DNA of 12,384 nucleotides from positions 3,548 to 15,931 of the forward strand of contig DJVI01000032.1 of assembly GCA_002441125.1 (NCBI GenBank), in the 5' to 3' direction. The translations under genes and the position numbers were made by a program. Origin of the DNA: Caldifarciminota bacterium UBA6260 (GTDB lineage: Bacteria > Hydrothermota > 32-111). This document shows, piece after piece, positions 7,527-12,384 of the stretch (its first letter is position 1; the number at the start of each line of letters is the position of its first letter). The notes under the pieces were generated by a model, which was not told the DNA's origin, ran no database searches, and saw only the letters and a list, made by a program, of their open reading frames with translations.

Positions 7527-8663
7527 TTATTTTAAAAGCTTTTTTATCTCATCAATTTTATCACAAACTTCCCATGTGAAACCTTCCTCCTCTCTTCCGA
7601 AATGACCATAAGATGCTGTCTTTTTATATATAGGTCTTCTTAATTTCAGCTGTTCTATTATTCCACCGGGTGTAAGATCAAATATTTCTCTTACAACTTT
7701 CACTATTTTTTCATCATCATATTTGGATGTATTGAAAGTATCGACGGCAATTGATACTGGTTCTGCAACACCGATAGCGTAGGCGACCTGTATTTCAACT
7801 TTTTTTGCAACACCTGCTGCAACAAGGTTTTTAGCAATGTATCTACACATGTAAGCTGCAGACCTGTCTACTTTTGATGGGTCCTTTCCTGAAAAACAAC
7901 CACCACCATGTTTTGCCATTCCACCGTATGTATCAACTATTATTTTTCTCCCTGTCAAACCAGTGTCAGCAAGAGGTCCACCTACAACGAACCTTCCGGT
8001 AGGGTTCACAAAAATTTTTGTGTTAGAATCTATTAGTTTGCTTTCTATAACTTCCTTTATAACCTTTTCAACCATATCCTCTTTAATCTTTTTCTGATCA
8101 ACATCAGGATTATGCTGAACACTTAAAACAATTGCATCTATTCTTTTGGGAACTCCATCAACATACTCAACAGTAACCTGTGATTTTCCATCAGGTCTTA
8201 GATATTTTAATTCACCAAATTTCCTGAGTTCAGCAACCTTCTTAATGAGTTTATGTGCATAAGATATAGTCATAGGCATAAGTTCAGGTGTCTCATCTGT
8301 AGCATAACCAAACATCATACCCTGATCACCTGCACCACCAACATTAACTCCCAGGGCTATATCTGGAGACTGTTCCTGAATGGATGTAACAACAGCGCAT
8401 GTCTGATAATCAAGCCCATAATCAGGGTCAGTATAACCCACCTCTTTAACAACATTTCTTACAAGTTTCTGGGTGTCAACATAACAGGTTGTGGTTACCT
8501 CACCAGTTATTATTATCATTCCCGTTGCTGCCATAGTTTCTGCAGCTACCCTTGCATTCGGGTCCTGTTCAAGTATTGAATCGAGAAGGGAATCAGAGAT
8601 TATGTCACAAAGTTTATCAGGATGCCCTTCCGCAACCGACTCTGAAGTTAAAAATCTTTTCAT
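7527..8663 (-). CDS. metK: S-adenosylmethionine synthetase
   Basis: MetK makes SAM from methionine and ATP, releasing phosphate and pyrophosphate; it is cytosolic and usually a dimer or tetramer. The 378-residue product is close to the usual 380-400. Both family signatures are present: GAGDQGMMFGYA (110-121) and the phosphate-binding GGGCFSGKDPSKVDRSAAY (253-271). The N-terminal ATP site has H14 and D16 in SESVAEGHPDK. No key residue appears to be missing. The ATG at 8663 is well supported by GAAAGGAG six bases upstream, the strongest ribosome-binding site in the window. Only 15 nt separate it from the upstream nucleotidyltransferase gene, so there is no space for a SAM riboswitch, which often controls metK in Firmicutes. 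Expression must come from the operon transcript or from a promoter inside the upstream gene. ahcY follows directly. Confidence 0.99.
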   Translation of the reverse strand: MKRFLTSESVAEGHPDKLCDIISDSLLDSILEQDPNARVAAETMAATGMIIITGEVTTTCYVDTQKLVRNVVKEVGYTDPDYGLDYQTCAVVTSIQEQSPDIALGVNVGGAGDQGMMFGYATDETPELMPMTISYAHKLIKKVAELRKFGELKYLRPDGKSQVTVEYVDGVPKRIDAIVLSVQHNPDVDQKKIKEDMVEKVIKEVIESKLIDSNTKIFVNPTGRFVVGGPLADTGLTGRKIIVDTYGGMAKHGGGCFSGKDPSKVDRSAAYMCRYIAKNLVAAGVAKKVEIQVAYAIGVAEPVSIAVDTFNTSKYDDEKIVKVVREIFDLTPGGIIEQLKLRRPIYKKTASYGHFGREEEGFTWEVCDKIDEIKKLLK

Positions 8664-8669
8664 CTTCTA

Positions 8670-8677
8670 CTCCTTTC
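8670..8677 (-). promoter_or_regulatory. Strong ribosome-binding site of metK
   Basis: On the minus strand this reads GAAAGGAG, six bases before the metK ATG. It lies within the longest spacer that can be measured inside the operon (15 nt) and is the best match to the 16S anti-Shine-Dalgarno sequence in the window. It suggests that metK is translated independently rather than only by coupling to the gene before it. Confidence 0.8.
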
Positions 8678-8678
8678 T

Positions 8679-9626
8679 TTATTTTTTTATTATAGTATTT
8701 TCACCACATATAATTGAACCTTTAAAATTCTCTATGTTAGAATTATCTCCAATTATAGAATCTTTTAAATTACAATCTTTTAAAATCACATTGTTTCCAA
8801 TTATTGAATTTTTTATTTTGCAATTTGAAATTTTAACATTTTTGAAAATGGAACTATTTTTGATCACATTAGATTTTTCTAAAGCTGCCGTTTCATCGAT
8901 GAAATTTTTCTTCTTTTCCATCTTTAGTAACAAATTGTTTGCAACAAGAAGTGTTTTAAAATCTCCACAATCGATCCATTTCTTTACATCACCGAACTCA
9001 ATTTTCTCTCCATCATCTATCAATTTTTTTATCGCATCTGTCAATTGAATCTCACCCTTTGTTTTAATATTTTTTTCGTAAAGATAATTTAAACTTTCAA
9101 AAAGTTTCTTCGATGATTTAAAATGGTAAAATCCAACTATAGCTTTATTAGAAACAAAATTTTCAGGTTTTTCAACAACATCCGTTATAAACTTACCCTC
9201 TATCTTTGCAACTCCAAACCTTTTTGGATCATCGACATCCATCAAAGCGAGTTTTGAATTTACAGTTTTTAAAAATTTCTTCACATTCAGGTTAATTATA
9301 GTATCGGAAAGTAGTATAACCAAGGGGACATCAAAATCCTTTATCCTTAAAAGTCCTTTGAAAACAGCATCACCAAGACCAGATTGTTTTTCCTGATCCA
9401 CGAAAGTGAATCTTTTTTCAGGATAATTTTTAAGAAGGTAATCCATTAAAATTTCTTTTTTATAACCAACTATAATGATGTATTCATCTATATCAACATC
9501 CGAGAGAGAAAAAAGGACATAATCGATTATCCTTTTACTTCCAACATAAAATAAAGGTTTTGGTAGAAAGAAAGTTAAAGGTTGTAACCTTTTCCCTATT
9601 CCAGCTGCAGGTATTATAGCTTTCAT
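8679..9626 (-). CDS. Sugar-1-phosphate nucleotidyltransferase with C-terminal beta-helix-like tail
   Basis: This enzyme family joins a sugar 1-phosphate and an NTP to form a nucleotide sugar and pyrophosphate. The 315-residue product has the N-terminal signature PAAGIGKRLQPLTFFLPKPL (6-25), whose Lys23 is the usual catalytic or binding lysine. It also shows SGLGDAV (82-88), LSDT (106-109, where GD is more usual), VEKP (151-154), IVGFYHF (163-169), EIQLTDAI (192-199) and WIDCGD (217-222). From about 250 on there are imperfect hexapeptide-like repeats (SNVIKNSSIF, NSIIGNNVIL, DSIIGDNSNI), which predict a short left-handed beta-helix. This matches RmlA-like or mannose-1-phosphate guanylyltransferase-like proteins of archaeal/thermophile style. 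Base and sugar (dTTP, UTP or GTP; glucose or mannose) cannot be decided from sequence. It overlaps the isomerase gene as ATGA with AGAGGA upstream, so it probably uses a sugar phosphate derived from that enzyme's product. Confidence 0.87.
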   Translation of the reverse strand: MKAIIPAAGIGKRLQPLTFFLPKPLFYVGSKRIIDYVLFSLSDVDIDEYIIIVGYKKEILMDYLLKNYPEKRFTFVDQEKQSGLGDAVFKGLLRIKDFDVPLVILLSDTIINLNVKKFLKTVNSKLALMDVDDPKRFGVAKIEGKFITDVVEKPENFVSNKAIVGFYHFKSSKKLFESLNYLYEKNIKTKGEIQLTDAIKKLIDDGEKIEFGDVKKWIDCGDFKTLLVANNLLLKMEKKKNFIDETAALEKSNVIKNSSIFKNVKISNCKIKNSIIGNNVILKDCNLKDSIIGDNSNIENFKGSIICGENTIIKK

Positions 9627-10612
9627 TCTTTGATCCTCTTTTTTAAAATATCGATCCTTTCAATTTTCATCGGATCGACTCTATTCTCAACTGCAAGATA
9701 GTAAGAGAGAAGATCTAAAGTCATAATACTATCAAGAATATTGAAAACTCTGTTATCATCCTCAAATTCAAAAATCATAGTTTCAAAACCAAAATCTTTC
9801 AATATTCTTTCTGTTATTAGAGTCCTCTTTCTATTCTTTTCATCCATCTGCTTGAAGAGTAAAAAGATTATAAAAATTTTTGTTTTTATAAAATCAGGTT
9901 TTTCGAGACCAACTATCTCGTTGTGATCCATTTCAGGTAAAAAGTTGAAATGGGAGAAATGTTTTGAATTCTCATGAAGTTGGTTTGCAAACCTTTTAGC
10001 AACAGAAGAGAAGGCTGAATCTGTATAAACATTTACTATTTTCCCTTTTAAAATTTTTGCAACCTTTTTTGCATTGAGATCATCAAAATAGTAATCAGAA
10101 AGTTTTAATAAACTTTCTTCAATCTGATCACTGAAATTTTTCTCTTTAACAAGTAATGTCATTTTTTTCAACAAGACACCAAGAGTCATTCCAAGTGCAG
10201 CCCTCGGTGGGCAGTCCAACTTCAGTTTTATATGTTTTATATGATTCTTCTTCGCTATCTTTTCAACATCACCACCACTCGATAAAGCTAAAATCTTCGA
10301 TTTTCTTTTCAAACCATCTTCAAAACATTTAAGAGTTTCTTCAGTGTTCCCTGAAAAAGATGAAATTATTAAAAAAGTTTTACCAGAGACATAATCAGGT
10401 AGTTCATAATTCCTAACAACTTCAAAAGGATATTTTGAAATAGGATAAAGCATTTCCTTCAAAATGTCTCCTGCAATAGCACTACCACCCATTCCAGCAT
10501 AAACAATATTTTCTATACCTTTTAAATCAATTAAATCTTTATCGATAGAAAAACCTTCGATGCAAAATGATGGAAAACTTTTTATCAGTGATAACATATC
10601 TTTATCTGTCAT
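9623..10612 (-). CDS. Bifunctional phosphoglucose/phosphomannose isomerase
   Basis: This enzyme interconverts fructose 6-phosphate with glucose 6-phosphate and with mannose 6-phosphate, linking glycolysis to sugar nucleotide synthesis. The 329-residue product is far shorter than classical PGI (about 450-550) and fits the two-SIS-domain PGI/PMI family described from Pyrobaculum aerophilum and relatives. SIS motifs visible are GMGGSAIAGD (40-49), SSFSGNTEE (84-92) and PPRAALG (135-141). The second domain has R207, E214 in QLHENSK and H230 in PEMDHNE. The 16-residue spacing from E214 to H230 equals that of the proposed catalytic Glu203 and His219 in the Pyrobaculum enzyme. The C-terminal signature is VDPMKIERIDILKK (312-325). 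The ATG overlaps the ptsI end by 11 nt with GGGAG upstream. Dual activity is inferred from family membership. The operon position between ptsI and a nucleotidyltransferase fits sugar-phosphate branching. Confidence 0.93.
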   Translation of the reverse strand: MTDKDMLSLIKSFPSFCIEGFSIDKDLIDLKGIENIVYAGMGGSAIAGDILKEMLYPISKYPFEVVRNYELPDYVSGKTFLIISSFSGNTEETLKCFEDGLKRKSKILALSSGGDVEKIAKKNHIKHIKLKLDCPPRAALGMTLGVLLKKMTLLVKEKNFSDQIEESLLKLSDYYFDDLNAKKVAKILKGKIVNVYTDSAFSSVAKRFANQLHENSKHFSHFNFLPEMDHNEIVGLEKPDFIKTKIFIIFLLFKQMDEKNRKRTLITERILKDFGFETMIFEFEDDNRVFNILDSIMTLDLLSYYLAVENRVDPMKIERIDILKKRIKE

Positions 10613-12365
10613 AAAACTCTCCCAAAAAATATTTTATAAGGTTAGGGAACTTTTCAGAAATTATTCCTTTCATATATTCTCTAACTTTATCTGAAGATTT
10701 TAAAAGAAGCGCGTTTTTTGCAATCTCTTTGGTTTCCTCATAGGAAAGTTGTTTCAATATCATCTTTATCTCAGGGATGAAAATTGGTGACATTGATAAC
10801 TCATCAACACCAAGACCAACAAGAATTGGAACAGCAATAGGATCGGAAGAAAGTTCACCACATATACCAGCCCAGATGTTTGCATCATGTGCCGCATCGA
10901 TTGTAAATTTTATAAGTTTCAAAACAGCCGGATCCAAAGAATCAAAATACTGTGAAATATTCGTGTTGTTTCTATCAACAGCGAGAGTATACTGTGTAAG
11001 ATCGTTTGTTCCCAACGAGAAGAAATCAACATACTTTGCAAATTCCTCAGCAAGTATTGCAGCTGATGGAACCTCAACCATTATACCGAGTTCAATATCC
11101 TTATCAAAATCTATCTGCTGATTGAAAAGTTCTTTTTTAACATCATCTAAAACCATCTTAGCTTTTATAACCTCATCTATTTTTGAAACCATAGGAAGCA
11201 TTATTTTCAAATTTTTCTTACAACTCGCTTTTAAAATAGCTTTAAACTGATCTTTCAAAATCTTTTCATTAGAGAGTGAAACTCTAATACCTCTAAAACC
11301 TAAGAAAGGATTCTCCTCTTTGTTTCTTACATATATAGGTTTATCACCACCTATGTCAACGGTTCTTATTATAACTGAATCAGGGAAAATAGCCTCACTT
11401 ATCTTTTTGTAAATATTTTCCTGTTTTTCAACTGAAGGGTAACCATTCTCTTCTAAAAATATGAACTCCGTTCTGAAAAGTCCAACTCCCCTTCCACCAT
11501 ACCTTTTTACCTCATCTATCTCTTCCAAAAGTTCAATGTTTGCAGAAAGATCTATATTCCTCCCATCTATAGTAACAGACTCCTCATCTTTCATCTCCAA
11601 AAGTTTCAAATTGTAATTTTTATATTCTTCCTTTCTTTTCTTGAAAGTTTTTTCGGAATCTTCATCAGGGTCTATTATAACAGTTCCAGTGTAACCATCA
11701 ACTATAACGATATCTCCATCGTTAACATTTGAAAGAAAGTTTTTTACATTCACTACAGCTGGTATACTCAACGCTCTTGCAAGTATAGAAGAATGGCTTG
11801 TCATACCACCACTTTCAGTTACTATTCCTAAAATCTTTTTCTTATCGAACTTCATCGTTTCGGTAGGTGTCAGGTTGTAAGCTCCTATAACAATTTCATC
11901 AGATGTTTCTACACTCTGTTCATCTCTGTTTTTCAATTTTTTCAAAACTCTGTTCATTACATCAACTATATCAAAACTTCTCTCCTTCAAATACTTGTTA
12001 TCAGTTTTTTGCATTCTATCAAGGATTTCGGAAATAACATTCTTATAAACTGATTCGGCATTCTTCTTTGTCTCCCTTATATTTTTAACACTCTTTTCAA
12101 CAACACTCTTATCCTCAAGTGCAAGTATCTGAGCTTCAAAAATATCCTCATACTGGTTTCCAACTGTATCTTTAATATTCTCTTTGCTTTTAAGAAGTTC
12201 CTTTTTAGATTCTTCAAGAGCTTTTAAAAATCTTTCAACCTCTTTTTCCGTATCAACAACATCATATTCCTGAACAACCTCAAGTTTATTGCTTAAAATC
12301 TTCAATTTACCCTTTACAAGACCGGGAGAAGCTGGATAACCCCTAAAAATCTTGTTACTCTTCAT
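10602..12365 (-). CDS. ptsI: Phosphoenolpyruvate-protein phosphotransferase (PTS enzyme I)
   Basis: Enzyme I is the soluble first component of the phosphotransferase system: it takes phosphate from PEP on a histidine and passes it to HPr, which serves sugar-specific EII permeases. The 587-residue product has normal length (about 570-590). The N-terminal phosphohistidine region contains H191 in GGMTSHSSILARALSIPA, corresponding to E. coli His189. The HPr-binding helical region is about 30-145. The C-terminal PEP-binding barrel shows GVGLFRTEF (293-301), DIGGDKP (337-343), FRGIR (357-361), EVPSA (431-435), GTNDLTQY (452-459) and the catalytic C502 in GICGELSSD. All residues needed for activity are present. 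The ATG has AAGAGG four bases upstream, and the start YPASPGLVKGK fits the family. An EI without any EII in view could serve sugar uptake or a regulatory PTS; neighbours outside the window would decide. Confidence 0.98.
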   Translation of the reverse strand: MKSNKIFRGYPASPGLVKGKLKILSNKLEVVQEYDVVDTEKEVERFLKALEESKKELLKSKENIKDTVGNQYEDIFEAQILALEDKSVVEKSVKNIRETKKNAESVYKNVISEILDRMQKTDNKYLKERSFDIVDVMNRVLKKLKNRDEQSVETSDEIVIGAYNLTPTETMKFDKKKILGIVTESGGMTSHSSILARALSIPAVVNVKNFLSNVNDGDIVIVDGYTGTVIIDPDEDSEKTFKKRKEEYKNYNLKLLEMKDEESVTIDGRNIDLSANIELLEEIDEVKRYGGRGVGLFRTEFIFLEENGYPSVEKQENIYKKISEAIFPDSVIIRTVDIGGDKPIYVRNKEENPFLGFRGIRVSLSNEKILKDQFKAILKASCKKNLKIMLPMVSKIDEVIKAKMVLDDVKKELFNQQIDFDKDIELGIMVEVPSAAILAEEFAKYVDFFSLGTNDLTQYTLAVDRNNTNISQYFDSLDPAVLKLIKFTIDAAHDANIWAGICGELSSDPIAVPILVGLGVDELSMSPIFIPEIKMILKQLSYEETKEIAKNALLLKSSDKVREYMKGIISEKFPNLIKYFLGEFYDR

Positions 12366-12384
12366 AAAACCTCTTTTCGAACAT
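12355..12384 (-). CDS. Possible C-terminal end of the gene upstream of ptsI (perhaps HPr)
   Basis: Only 30 bases remain. In one minus-strand frame they read MFEKRFYEE followed by TAA at 12355-12357, overlapping the ptsI start by 11 nt, the same overlap as at three other junctions in this operon. The acidic and aromatic ending resembles HPr C-termini (a helix ending in a Phe-x-x-x-Phe-like run and glutamates), and ptsH commonly precedes ptsI. A second frame, VRKEVL with TGA at 12362-12364, would give an ATGA overlap instead, so the frame is not settled. Treat it as a pointer, not a firm gene. Confidence 0.3.
   Translation of the reverse strand: MFEKRFYEE
12370..12375 (-). promoter_or_regulatory. 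Ribosome-binding site of ptsI
   Basis: On the minus strand this reads AAGAGG, four bases before the ptsI ATG at 12365. It fixes that start even though the frame stays open upstream to the window edge. Confidence 0.7.

Noticed and set aside
8664..8678. Possible SAM riboswitch or promoter upstream of metK
   Set aside because: Only 15 nt separate the genes, and they are filled by the ribosome-binding site. A riboswitch aptamer needs about 100 nt.
8491..9048. A 185-codon open frame on the plus strand over the metK start and the nucleotidyltransferase end
   Set aside because: It lies antisense to two well-supported genes, is rich in Phe, Ser and Ile as expected from complementing AT-rich Lys/Glu codons, and has no recognisable domain. 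The same applies to the other plus-strand open frames (for example 1001-1303, 6549-6875, 8253-8579 and 10777-11121).
1..12384. CRISPR arrays, insertion sequences, tRNA or rRNA genes, toxin-antitoxin or phage defence genes
   Set aside because: No regularly spaced repeats, terminal inverted repeats, transposase-like or defence-like proteins were seen, and coding sequence leaves no room for RNA genes. AT-rich runs such as repeated ttttt tracts are the complement of Lys-rich codons, not a separate repeat.

Overview
The window is an AT-rich bacterial segment (about one third G+C in the stretches I counted by eye) and almost entirely coding. All twelve genes that can be read with confidence lie on the minus strand. 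They run from ptsI at the right edge to a truncated DUF2520-family gene at the left edge. Junctions are overlaps of 4 to 20 nt or gaps of 4 to 15 nt, so no promoter, terminator or riboswitch of ordinary size fits between genes. The simplest reading is one long operon that enters from beyond 12384 and leaves past position 1.

Layout in transcription order (right to left). (1) Sugar phosphate module: PTS enzyme I (ptsI), possibly preceded by the last codons of an HPr gene, then a bifunctional phosphoglucose/phosphomannose isomerase and a sugar-1-phosphate nucleotidyltransferase with a C-terminal beta-helix-like tail. (2) Methyl cycle pair: metK and ahcY. (3) Two glycosyltransferases: a membrane-anchored GT2 enzyme of the dolichol/undecaprenol-phosphate sugar type, and a GT-B (GT4-like) enzyme. 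(4) A YacL-like membrane PIN/TRAM protein whose PIN acidic residues look largely lost, followed by ispD and ispF of the MEP isoprenoid pathway. (5) A small polytopic membrane protein of the 'small multidrug export' family, the ribosome-associated GTPase HflX, and a Rossmann/DUF2520 protein cut by the window edge.

The genes suggest a partial functional thread. Isomerase and nucleotidyltransferase could supply activated sugars. The GT2 enzyme could load sugar onto a polyprenyl phosphate, whose isoprenoid units come from the MEP pathway (ispD, ispF). The GT-B enzyme could use the products. MetK and AhcY make and recycle SAM/SAH. This linkage is inference; long operons in compact genomes also combine unrelated housekeeping genes.

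The lineage cannot be fixed. The AT-rich, purine-rich coding strand, the bifunctional PGI/PMI, the short SAH hydrolase without the usual C-terminal tail, and the DRGCH-type glycosyltransferase suggest a compact genome from an anaerobic and possibly thermophilic bacterial lineage. MEP genes, PTS enzyme I and the YacL-ispD-ispF order argue against archaea. I found no mobile element, CRISPR array, tRNA, rRNA or defence system. The item most worth a second look is the apparently catalytically dead PIN/TRAM protein next to ispD.
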